Shown: positions 11,178-18,732 of the stretch, one piece after another | Numbering within the stretch: the stretch's first letter is position 1 | How the letters are laid out: the number at the start of each line of letters is the position of its first letter | Assembly (NCBI GenBank): GCA_002733605.1 | Contig: NVWK01000013.1 | Span: 1-64,000 of the forward strand | DNA from: Robiginitomaculum sp. | Lineage (GTDB): Bacteria; Pseudomonadota; Alphaproteobacteria; Caulobacterales; Maricaulaceae | Direction: 5' to 3' | DNA length: 64,000 nucleotides | The notes under the pieces: generated by a model | Seen by the model: only the letters and a program-made list of their open reading frames with translations | Told to the model about the DNA's origin: nothing | Database searches by the model: none | Program-made: the position numbers and the translations under genes

Positions 11178-12361
11178 CGGTCAACCTCCCCGAACACAAT
11201 ATCAAGCGAGCCAAGAATGGCCGATACATCGGCAAGCATGTGCCCTTTACAAAGGAAATCCATAGCCGACAAATGCGGGAAGCCCGGTGCCCGGACTTTG
11301 CAACGGTATGGCTTGTTCGAGCCATCCGCGACCAAATACACCCCGAACTCGCCCTTCGGCGCTTCGACAGCCGTATAAACTTCACCAGCGGGCACACGAA
11401 AGCCCTCTGTATACAGTTTAAAGTGATGAATAAGCGCCTCCATAGACTGTTTCATCTCGGCGCGACGTGGCGGCGTCACTTTGTGATTGTCTGATAAAAC
11501 AGGGCCTTCAGGCATCATCTTCAGGCACTGCTGAATGATCTTCGTACTCTCGTACATCTCTTCCATCCGGCACAAATAGCGATCATAACAATCCCCGTTT
11601 TTGCCAAGCGGAATTTTAAACTCAAGCTCGTCATACACTTCATAAGGCTGCGAACGCCGCAAATCCCACGCCATGCCAGAGCCACGCACCATAACGCCGC
11701 TAAAACCCCAATCCAGCGCATCTTGCTTGCTGACCACACCAATATCTACATTGCGTTGTTTGAAAATCCGGTTGCCAGTCAAAAGCGTTTCAATATCGCG
11801 CATTTTTTGCGGGAATTGTTCGCACCATTCCAGCAAATCCGTGATTAAGTCCGGCGGCAAATCCTGACGCACACCGCCAACCCGAAAGTAGGCCGCATGC
11901 ATACGCGAACCCGACGCGCGCTCATAGAACACCATCAGTTTTTCACGTTCTTCAAATCCCCAAACAGGAGGCGTCAACGCCCCCACATCCAGAGCCTGCG
12001 TTGTTACATTTAGAATATGACTGAGAATACGGCCAATTTCCGAGAACATCACCCGAATAAACTGGGCCCGGCGTGGCACTTCAATACCCATTAATTTCTC
12101 GACCGCCATGCAGAAGGCATGTTCCTGGTTCATCGGCGCTACATAATCAAGCCGGTCAAAATACGGAATGGCCTGCATATAGGTTTTATGCTCGATCAGC
12201 TTTTCAGTGCCCCGATGCAACAGACCGATATGCGGATCAACCCGTTCGACAACTTCGCCTTCAAGTTCCAAAATAAGGCGCAAAACACCATGAGCTGCCG
12301 GATGCTGAGGGCCGAAATTGATCGTGAACTTACGATCATCAATTTGAGTGACTTCGGTCAT
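11174..12361 (-). CDS. nuoD: NADH-quinone oxidoreductase subunit D
   Basis: The 49-kDa-type subunit that forms the quinone reduction site with NuoB; 395 residues, typical for alphaproteobacteria where nuoC and nuoD are separate. The N-terminus has [22 protein letters not shown], with the quinone-site histidine in [22 protein letters not shown] and the C-terminal DIVFGEVDR are also family hallmarks. It overlaps the preceding GFA-type gene by four bases, so that gene is translationally coupled into the nuo operon. Confidence 0.97.
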   Translation of the reverse strand: MTEVTQIDDRKFTINFGPQHPAAHGVLRLILELEGEVVERVDPHIGLLHRGTEKLIEHKTYMQAIPYFDRLDYVAPMNQEHAFCMAVEKLMGIEVPRRAQFIRVMFSEIGRILSHILNVTTQALDVGALTPPVWGFEEREKLMVFYERASGSRMHAAYFRVGGVRQDLPPDLITDLLEWCEQFPQKMRDIETLLTGNRIFKQRNVDIGVVSKQDALDWGFSGVMVRGSGMAWDLRRSQPYEVYDELEFKIPLGKNGDCYDRYLCRMEEMYESTKIIQQCLKMMPEGPVLSDNHKVTPPRRAEMKQSMEALIHHFKLYTEGFRVPAGEVYTAVEAPKGEFGVYLVADGSNKPYRCKVRAPGFPHLSAMDFLCKGHMLADVSAILGSLDIVFGEVDR

Positions 12362-12777
12362 TCGCTTCCATCCTGCATAAATAGTGCAAAAACCTCTGCC
12401 CCCGTCATTTGGGTTGTTTTATTGGCAAATTCATAATGGGTAGGCTTTTCATCAATAAACACTTCAGTTGTAAAAGAAATTGGCCCCAACGCATCGAACG
12501 CGCCTTCTGACACACCACAATACCCTGTCATGCGCCAAAACAATGAAGTCCCACACGTCTTGCAAAACCCGCGTTCACCCCACTCTGATGATTTATAAAC
12601 TCCGAGAGCCGCTTCACTTTCAAATACAACATCACTGCAGGATATGGCCATGTACGGCCCAGCGGCCCATTTTTGGCACATCTTGCAATGGCACGCGCCA
12701 GTTTCAGCCTTGTTCGGCACAGCCGTAAACTTCACATCGCCACACAGGCAGGAGCAGGATTTAGCTTCTGATACCAC
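12358..12777 (-). CDS. GFA/CENP-V-fold zinc protein inserted in the nuo operon
   Basis: A 139-residue protein of the glutathione-dependent formaldehyde-activating (Gfa) family, a zinc fold found in glutathione-linked enzymes and CENP-V. Visible zinc motifs are [24 protein letters not shown] and [12 protein letters not shown]. It starts with GTG immediately after the nuoC stop and overlaps nuoD by four bases, so it is embedded between two core complex I genes. Family members have been proposed to help formaldehyde react with glutathione, though that role is disputed. The class III formaldehyde dehydrogenase at 42.6 kb makes such a role possible here. Its function in complex I, if any, is unknown. 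Confidence 0.85.
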   Translation of the reverse strand: MVSEAKSCSCLCGDVKFTAVPNKAETGACHCKMCQKWAAGPYMAISCSDVVFESEAALGVYKSSEWGERGFCKTCGTSLFWRMTGYCGVSEGAFDALGPISFTTEVFIDEKPTHYEFANKTTQMTGAEVFALFMQDGSE

Positions 12778-13383
12778 CTAAGCCCCCTTTTTCTTCTCTT
12801 CTTCGTCCAGCACATATTTTGCGCCTTCCCAAGGAGACATGAAATCAAAGTCACGAAATTCTTGCGGTAAATTGACCGGCTCATAAATCACGGATTTACG
12901 CTCCTCGTCATAACGCACTTCGACAAACCCGGTCAGCGGGAAGTCTTTGCGCAGAGGATGGCCCTCAAAACCGTAATCGGTCAGCAAACGGCGCAAATCG
13001 GGATGTTCGTCAAATGCAACGCCGTACATATCAAACACTTCGCGCTCATACCAGTCTGCGTTGGGAAACAACCCGACAAGAGTATGTACAGAAACATCCT
13101 CGTCCGTGGTCAGCTTGATACGGATACGATGGTTTAAATGCATGGACAACATATGATAGACAATATCAAACCGGCGTTCACGCTCGGGATAATCCGCACC
13201 ACAAATGTCGATAAGAGTGGTAAATTTACACAAAGGGTCATCGCGCAAAAACGCGATGGTTTTCACGATCTCTTCGCGTCTGGCATGCAAAGTCAGCTCG
13301 CCAAAGCTAATCTCTGCGCCGTTAACCGCGCTGCCGAGACCATCAAGAATATGTGCTTTTAAATCTTCCAAAACGTCACTCAT
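12778..13383 (-). CDS. nuoC: NADH-quinone oxidoreductase subunit C
   Basis: The 30-kDa-type peripheral-arm subunit, 201 residues. Conserved blocks are WYEREVFDMYGVAFDEHPDL, RRLLTDYGFEGHPLRKDFPL and the late segment FRDFDFMSPWEG. It begins two bases after the nuoB stop. The C-terminus is lysine- and glutamate-rich (DEEEKKKGA). Its stop codon abuts the GTG start of the GFA-type gene. Confidence 0.96.
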   Translation of the reverse strand: MSDVLEDLKAHILDGLGSAVNGAEISFGELTLHARREEIVKTIAFLRDDPLCKFTTLIDICGADYPERERRFDIVYHMLSMHLNHRIRIKLTTDEDVSVHTLVGLFPNADWYEREVFDMYGVAFDEHPDLRRLLTDYGFEGHPLRKDFPLTGFVEVRYDEERKSVIYEPVNLPQEFRDFDFMSPWEGAKYVLDEEEKKKGA

Positions 13384-13385
13384 CT

Positions 13386-13928
13386 CTAGCGTTCAATATT
13401 ACCCTGGCGGTGAATTTTCTTTTGCAATTGCAAAATCCCGTACACCAAAGCCTCTGCTGTCGGAGGACAGCCCGGAATATAAATATCAACCGGTACAATC
13501 CGGTCACACCCACGCACAACCGCGTAAGAATAATGGTAATAGCCGCCGCCGTTCGCGCACGACCCCATTGAAATCACATAGCGGGGATTAGGCATCTGGT
13601 CATAAACCTTGCGCAGAGCCGGCGCCATTTTATTGGTCAGTGTCCCCGCCACAATCATCACATCGGACTGGCGCGGGCTGGCACGTGGCGCAAACCCAAA
13701 GCGCTCCACATCATAACGCGGCATGGCCGCCTGCATCATTTCAACCGCGCAACACGCCAAGCCGAATGTCATCCACATCAACGAGCCTGTACGCGCCCAT
13801 GTAATAAGATCATCAGCAGGCGCAACAAGGAATCCCTTATCGGCCAATTGATCACTGAGCCCGTCAAAGAACGGGTCATGTTTTTTGGGATCATATGTTG
13901 GTGTTGATCTAACGATTGTTTGCGGCAT
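13386..13928 (-). CDS. nuoB: NADH-quinone oxidoreductase subunit B
   Basis: Carries cluster N2, the last iron-sulfur centre before quinone; 180 residues. The adjacent cysteines in [10 protein letters not shown], the cysteine in [16 protein letters not shown] and [12 protein letters not shown] supply the four ligands. I start it at ATG 13928 ([10 protein letters not shown]), which has GGAGAAGG just upstream. A TTG four codons earlier overlaps that Shine-Dalgarno and is less likely. Confidence 0.96.
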   Translation of the reverse strand: MPQTIVRSTPTYDPKKHDPFFDGLSDQLADKGFLVAPADDLITWARTGSLMWMTFGLACCAVEMMQAAMPRYDVERFGFAPRASPRQSDVMIVAGTLTNKMAPALRKVYDQMPNPRYVISMGSCANGGGYYHYSYAVVRGCDRIVPVDIYIPGCPPTAEALVYGILQLQKKIHRQGNIER

Positions 13929-13954
13929 ACCCTTCTCCAAGCCTTATGTGGGAG

Positions 13955-14365
13955 CTATTCCCAGTCCAAGGCCCCCTTCTTCCAAGCATAAACTAAACCA
14001 ATGGCCAGTTCCGCTAAAAACAACATGACAACGGACCAGCCATACACTCCAATTTGGTCGAGCGACACCGCCCACGGAAACAGAAAGGCAACTTCGAGGT
14101 CAAATATAATAAACAAAATCGCGACCAGATAGAACCGCACGTCAAACTTCATACGCGAATCATCAAAGGCGTTAAACCCACACTCATACGTTGATATTTT
14201 TTCTGCGTCAGGACTGGATGGCGCGAAAATTTTCGCCATAACCAGGAACGCCAAAGAGATAACCAGAGCAATCCCCAGCAAGAACACAATTGGCAGATAT
14301 TCCGTTAAAAAGGACAAATAAGCGCTGGATTGTACCGCCTCTTGAACTTGTGAACCGTCAGACAT
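13955..14365 (-). CDS. nuoA: NADH-quinone oxidoreductase subunit A
   Basis: First gene of the operon; small membrane subunit with three helices, 136 residues from [30 protein letters not shown] is the conserved loop whose cysteine lies beside the quinone cavity, followed by the acidic helix [17 protein letters not shown]. In-frame codons extend upstream for 22 residues (an alternative start at 14431), but they do not resemble NuoA. The Shine-Dalgarno is weak (AAGACGT). Confidence 0.95.
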   Translation of the reverse strand: MSDGSQVQEAVQSSAYLSFLTEYLPIVFLLGIALVISLAFLVMAKIFAPSSPDAEKISTYECGFNAFDDSRMKFDVRFYLVAILFIIFDLEVAFLFPWAVSLDQIGVYGWSVVMLFLAELAIGLVYAWKKGALDWE

Positions 14366-14440
14366 ACGTCTTGCTTTCTTATTATTGTCACGAATTACAT
14401 CAAGAAAGGACTCACACCCCCCGATGTTCAATTAAAGCGA

Positions 14441-14469
14441 AAACTAGAACCAACTTTCGCGAATTGCAA
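14441..14469 (-). promoter_or_regulatory. Candidate sigma-70-type promoter of the nuo operon
   Basis: On the minus strand, TTGCAA (14464-14469) and TAGTTT (14441-14446) are separated by exactly 17 bases, about 75 bases upstream of the nuoA ATG. No better pair is seen between nuoA and the divergent gene. Found by eye only; transcription start mapping would be needed to confirm it. Confidence 0.35.
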
Positions 14470-14964
14470 TGCGTAATTTCACCTTACCCTCAAATTCGTA
14501 CCAAGGTATTTTTCACAAAACCGCCTTTATATATAGACGCCGTTCTCTAGCACATCCTTCAAGTAAAATGATGACGCCCCAGCATTGCCAGAGGCTCTGC
14601 ACAGACATTTTATTTCGTAAGGATTACAAGGCCTTCACCTGACCCAAAATTCTGACCACACACAGCTAAATACATAAAAAATATATTATATTTCGTTTTT
14701 ATACTCAAAATATCGAATTATTAGAACCCTATACTTTTTTAGAATGTTGTTTTTTATACATATTTAAAAATATTGAAATATATCAATTGAAATAATTTCG
14801 TAATTATGAGAATGTCTGGTCACACACAAAACAGAACACATTACAGCACGACCACAGCACGACCAATGGGCGGAACCCGCGAATACACGATTTTTAGACC
14901 TTCTCGAAACACCGCCTAAACAAATTTTTCTTAAACACACAAACCTCATATCCGGGATACTACA
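14470..14964. other. Long AT-rich intergenic region between nuoA and the PQQ dehydrogenase
   Basis: About 500 bases without a convincing gene. The stretch 14670-14815 is strongly AT-rich and holds three copies, one good and two weaker, of the palindromic motif that recurs through the next 20 kb. The short reading frame on the minus strand here shows no family resemblance and ignores the AT-rich composition, so I do not call it. Confidence 0.6.
14687..14807. promoter_or_regulatory. Three motif sites upstream of the PQQ dehydrogenase
   Basis: Sites match AAAATWTCGAWATTTT at 14707-14722 (AAAATATCGAATTATT, 14 of 16), 14792-14807 (13 of 16) and 14687-14702 (11 of 16). They lie about 160-280 bases before the dehydrogenase start. 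The same element occurs upstream of six other units in the cluster, which suggests one shared regulator. Confidence 0.55.
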
Positions 14965-17136
14965 ATGACAAACTTGAAAACACTTTTTCTGGGCGCGGCC
15001 ATACTTTCAATTTCGCCGACCCTGAGTTCTTGCGCGCCTGACACCAAACAATCCACGGCAAAAGTCGAATCTCCTATAAGTGGTTCTGCTGTAAATGGAG
15101 ACTGGCTATTCAACGGTCTCGACCAAGACGAGCAGCGCCACTCCCCTCTAACGAAAATCAACAAAGACACTGTTGAGCGCTTAGGGCTGGCTTGGAAATA
15201 TGACGACTTTATTGTGCGGGGTCGTGTCCATCGTGGCAATCAGGGCACCCCATTGGTCGTAGACGGCAAAATGTATTTCACCGGCCCGTGGAGCGTTGTC
15301 TATGCGGTTGACGCCAAAACCGGCGAAGATTTATGGACCTACGATCCGGACGCGGACGGCTTGTGGGCCAGAAAGGCCTGTTGTGACGTCAATAATAAAG
15401 GCGTCGCGATTTGGGACGGCGTTCTCTATGTCGGAGTGGTGGACGGGTATCTTGACGCCGTTGATCTGAAAACGGGTGAGCGCCTCTGGCGAACAGACAC
15501 ACTCACGGACCGCACCAAAAGCTATACGGTCACGGGCGCCCCCCGCATTGCCGGCGAAAATATCGTCATCGGCAATGGCGGCGCGGATATGGATGCACGC
15601 GGCTATCTCAGCGCGTACAATCTCAAAACAGGCAAATTGGCATGGCGCTTCTTTATGGTGCCGGGCGATCCTAAATTTGGCGATGAACATCCCGAGTTGA
15701 CTATGGCCCGCGAAACATGGGGCGAGGGTTCCCGTTGGGATTTGGGTGGTGGCGGCACGGTTTACGATTCTATCGTTTATGATCCCGAGCTAAACCTCGT
15801 CTATGCGGGCACCAGTAACGGCATCCCCCATCCAAGTTGGCTCCGCGACCCCACGGAGGGCGATAATCTATTCCTGTCCTCCATCGTCGCGATTGACGCC
15901 ACAACAGGGCGCATGAAATGGCATTATCAAACCACCCCCGCCGATAGCTGGGACTTTGGTTCAACTCAAAACATGATCTTGGCCGATATGGAAATCGACG
16001 GCAAAGCCCGCAAAATCATCATGCAAGCCCCCAAAAACGGTTTCTTCTACGTGCTTGACCGCGCAGACGGCGAATTACTATCCGCAGAACCGTTCAGCAT
16101 CGTGACATGGGCCGATAAAATTGACATGGAAACGGGTCGCCCGGTTCTCAACCCTGATTTGGATTACAGAGACTCGCCTAAAATCATCTGGCCCTCCGTA
16201 TCCGGTGCCCATAACTGGCAACCCATGGCCTACAGCCCTCAAACCAAGCTGGTCTACATTCCGGTTCTTGAAGGCCCAATGAAATATGTAGGTTATGACA
16301 GTGTTGAATATTTGCCCGACAGCTTAAACGAGGGCAAAGGCCCGCCTCTGATGCCGCCTTTCGAACCAGAAGACGAGCATCTGATCGGCAAACACAAACC
16401 GCTTGAACAAAGTGTGCTGCGGGCATGGGATCCGGTGACCCAGAAAATGGTTTGGGAATCCGAGCCACAAACATGGTGGAGCGGCGGCGTATTGTCCACG
16501 GCTGGCGGGTTGGTGCTTGAAGGCGCGGTCGACGGTATCTTCCGTGTGTTTGACGCCGAGAACGGCAAACTGCTAAAAACCATCGACACAGGTGTGGCCA
16601 TGCTGGCCCCTCCGATGAGTTACGAGATTGACGGAGAGCAATATATTGCTGTGCTCGCCGGACTTGGCGGCTCTGAAAGCGCCTATTATCCGAAACGCTC
16701 GGCCGCGCGTAAATACGAGAACCCGGAAACTCTGTTTGTGTTTAAACTGGACGGCACGGAAGTCCCCAAACCGCCTTTGAAAGTAGCCCCCGAAGTTCAA
16801 CCTGCCCCGCCACTCCCCCCCAAGATCAGCGCGGCACGGCTTGAAGTTGCCGAAGGGCAGTTCTTCCATCATTGTGCCCGCTGTCACTCATACCGTGGTT
16901 CTAAAGGCTCCTATCCCAATCTGTGGAATATGGCACCGCAAGCCCATGAGGACTTCAACGACATTTTGATGAAGGGCAGTTATGTCTATGCAGGCATGGC
17001 CAGTTTCGCAGACGTGCTCTCCCAAGACCAAGCAGATGCGATCTATGCATATTTGCTGACGGATCATCTCGATATGATTGAAACAAATTATGATCCCGAT
17101 GGCGAAAACCGTATTTTCAAAGAGAACAATAAATAA
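14965..17136 (+). CDS. PQQ-dependent quinohemoprotein alcohol dehydrogenase, lipoprotein
   Basis: A periplasmic dehydrogenase of 723 residues that would oxidise alcohols or aldehydes using pyrroloquinoline quinone and pass electrons to a fused cytochrome c. A lipoprotein signal ends at Cys23 (TLSSC). An eight-bladed propeller follows, with the vicinal cysteine pair C139-C140 (RKACCDVN) typical of PQQ alcohol dehydrogenases and the catalytic Asp330 in TPADSWDFGSTQ. The C-terminal haem motif is CARCH (637-641). The residue two after the catalytic Asp is Gly332, not the extra Asp of lanthanide-dependent XoxF enzymes, so calcium is expected. No PQQ synthesis genes are in the window. The gene is convergent with the multicopper oxidase. 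Confidence 0.9.
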   Translation: MTNLKTLFLGAAILSISPTLSSCAPDTKQSTAKVESPISGSAVNGDWLFNGLDQDEQRHSPLTKINKDTVERLGLAWKYDDFIVRGRVHRGNQGTPLVVDGKMYFTGPWSVVYAVDAKTGEDLWTYDPDADGLWARKACCDVNNKGVAIWDGVLYVGVVDGYLDAVDLKTGERLWRTDTLTDRTKSYTVTGAPRIAGENIVIGNGGADMDARGYLSAYNLKTGKLAWRFFMVPGDPKFGDEHPELTMARETWGEGSRWDLGGGGTVYDSIVYDPELNLVYAGTSNGIPHPSWLRDPTEGDNLFLSSIVAIDATTGRMKWHYQTTPADSWDFGSTQNMILADMEIDGKARKIIMQAPKNGFFYVLDRADGELLSAEPFSIVTWADKIDMETGRPVLNPDLDYRDSPKIIWPSVSGAHNWQPMAYSPQTKLVYIPVLEGPMKYVGYDSVEYLPDSLNEGKGPPLMPPFEPEDEHLIGKHKPLEQSVLRAWDPVTQKMVWESEPQTWWSGGVLSTAGGLVLEGAVDGIFRVFDAENGKLLKTIDTGVAMLAPPMSYEIDGEQYIAVLAGLGGSESAYYPKRSAARKYENPETLFVFKLDGTEVPKPPLKVAPEVQPAPPLPPKISAARLEVAEGQFFHHCARCHSYRGSKGSYPNLWNMAPQAHEDFNDILMKGSYVYAGMASFADVLSQDQADAIYAYLLTDHLDMIETNYDPDGENRIFKENNK

Positions 17137-17159
17137 GGAAAATAGCAAATAGAACAATA

Positions 17160-17196
17160 ATCTCCTCGCCCCTGTGGGAAACAGGGGCGAGGAGAT
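17160..17196. terminator. Bidirectional hairpin between convergent genes
   Basis: A perfect 16-bp inverted repeat (ATCTCCTCGCCCCTGT and its complement) with a five-base loop GGGAA lies between the PQQ dehydrogenase stop and the multicopper oxidase stop. There is no long T-run, but position and stem strength fit a shared terminator. Confidence 0.75.
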
Positions 17197-17202
17197 ATAT
17201 GT

Positions 17203-18651
17203 TTACGTCTTATACTCAAACAAGGCCATAAACCCGTTTTCCATATGCGATGTCATATGACAATGGAACAAGGTAAGCCCCGGCGCATCGGCCATAAAGT
17301 CTACCGATACAGACTGGTTCGGCACGATCGACACCACATCTTTCATCAAACCTGAAGTATATTGCCCCATATAATGGGTGACCTCAAACGTATGGCGATG
17401 GATGTGCATAGGATGAATATCACTGGTGGGATTGTGGAAAATCAAACGGTAGCGCTTGCCTTCTTCCAGCATGAAATTATCCATATCAGGAAACGAACGG
17501 CCATTGATAGTCCAGCGGTTAAGTTGCCCGTCCGGTGCCTGAATTTCAGCAAAATGCATGTCATAAATATGATCCGGCGTAAAACGTGTGGTGCCCTTGG
17601 TGAAATCACAAAGATTCCACTGGGTATCCGCAGGCGGCACCCAGAGGGCCTCGCCTGTCGCATTGGCATATTCAACAATAATGCCGGCGCCCTGATCCCG
17701 ATGGGCTTTCACATAATCCCCAAAAATCCATTTTCCAGGATTGTTCATTTCCACAAGAGCGTCAATCCGCTCCCCCGGCGCCAGATTAATGCGCTCAAGC
17801 ATGATGGGGTCAGGCACAGGATTGCCGTCCATAGCCACAACTTTGAAAACATGACCAGACAGGGAAATACGTCTCCCCATAGAAGGCCCACTATTTAAAA
17901 TACGAAACATGACCCGTTCGCCTTCGCGCACCCGTATAGGTTCGCCGTGCCCGAGCTTACGCCCGTTAAAGGTTGTGGCATGATCCACGGTCTTGTTCGC
18001 AATGATTTCCGTACCCCAGGAATGGATAGCAAGGAACACCTCGCGGTCATAACGTCCCGGATCATTTTTCGGCTCGATATAGACAATCCCGTTTAAGCCC
18101 GAATACGTGCCTTGTCGAAAATCTCCATCTGAACCTGCATGGCTATGATACCAGCGTGTACCGGAAGGTTCGGGTATAAAAGTATAGCTCAGCGAGCCTC
18201 CGGGCGGGATCATCGGCGAGCCTTGCTGTGGCGCGCCGTCTACGTCCGAGGGTAAAAACAGACCATGCCAATGGATAACCTCATCCCTATGTGTGTTATT
18301 CGTCACCTGTACTGTGGTGCGTTTGCCCTCTTTAAACCGCAACAAAGGCCCGGGAACCATGTCATTCACGGTCAATGTTTCCACCGTATGGTCATCCGCA
18401 ATATCGATTTTGCTCATAGCCAGTTGCATGTGGTAATCTGGCTTAGGTGCCAGATTTGGCGCAGAAATCCCCAAGCGTACATCTTGGCCCGAATGCATAT
18501 CTTGAGATGTGCGTGCTAGGTTTGCACACCCGCCCAAAACAACAGGGCCAAGCACCATACTGGCCCCTGCCCCGACCAAAAACCGCCGACGGTCTCCAAT
18601 CCCGCCGCGCCCTAAAGCGTTCTTATCAATACCGTTCGCCATACCCTTCAT
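17203..18651 (-). CDS. Multicopper oxidase (laccase-like), Tat-exported lipoprotein
   Basis: A 482-residue three-domain copper oxidase that couples oxidation of a phenol, metal ion or similar donor to reduction of oxygen to water. The N-terminus has a twin-arginine signal (GDRRRFLVGAG) followed by a lipobox (VVLGGC). All four copper-binding blocks are intact: HWHG, WYHSH, HPMHIHRH and the terminal HCHMTSH (463-469). The T1 copper ligands would be Cys464 and His469. The axial position, five after His469, is Phe474, not methionine, a feature of high-potential laccases. It is downstream of a TBDR on the same strand but separated by a terminator-like hairpin. Ferroxidase and phenol oxidase roles are both possible. 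Confidence 0.9.
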   Translation of the reverse strand: MKGMANGIDKNALGRGGIGDRRRFLVGAGASMVLGPVVLGGCANLARTSQDMHSGQDVRLGISAPNLAPKPDYHMQLAMSKIDIADDHTVETLTVNDMVPGPLLRFKEGKRTTVQVTNNTHRDEVIHWHGLFLPSDVDGAPQQGSPMIPPGGSLSYTFIPEPSGTRWYHSHAGSDGDFRQGTYSGLNGIVYIEPKNDPGRYDREVFLAIHSWGTEIIANKTVDHATTFNGRKLGHGEPIRVREGERVMFRILNSGPSMGRRISLSGHVFKVVAMDGNPVPDPIMLERINLAPGERIDALVEMNNPGKWIFGDYVKAHRDQGAGIIVEYANATGEALWVPPADTQWNLCDFTKGTTRFTPDHIYDMHFAEIQAPDGQLNRWTINGRSFPDMDNFMLEEGKRYRLIFHNPTSDIHPMHIHRHTFEVTHYMGQYTSGLMKDVVSIVPNQSVSVDFMADAPGLTLFHCHMTSHMENGFMALFEYKT

Positions 18652-18678
18652 CCCTTATCTTTATCATCCCATAAACAA

Positions 18679-18708
18679 AAATCCCCGCCACTTTCGCAGC
18701 AGGGATTT
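18679..18708 (-). terminator. Probable terminator after the first TBDR
   Basis: Read on the minus strand, AAATCCC pairs with GGGATTT, with some extra GC pairing inside, and is followed directly by a run of five T. It lies between the TBDR stop (18733) and the multicopper oxidase start (18651). It would reduce but may not abolish read-through into the oxidase gene. Confidence 0.55.
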
Positions 18709-18732
18709 CAAAATTTTATATTGGTTTAAGGC

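Noticed and set aside
14454-14463. TTTCGCGAA-like palindrome in the nuo promoter region
   Set aside because: It shares TTCG with the cluster motif but lacks the A/T tracts; it matches the consensus poorly and I do not count it.
14764-14949. Minus-strand frame of 61 codons in the nuoA-PQQ gap
   Set aside because: No ribosome site, no family resemblance, and it covers the AT-rich motif sites.
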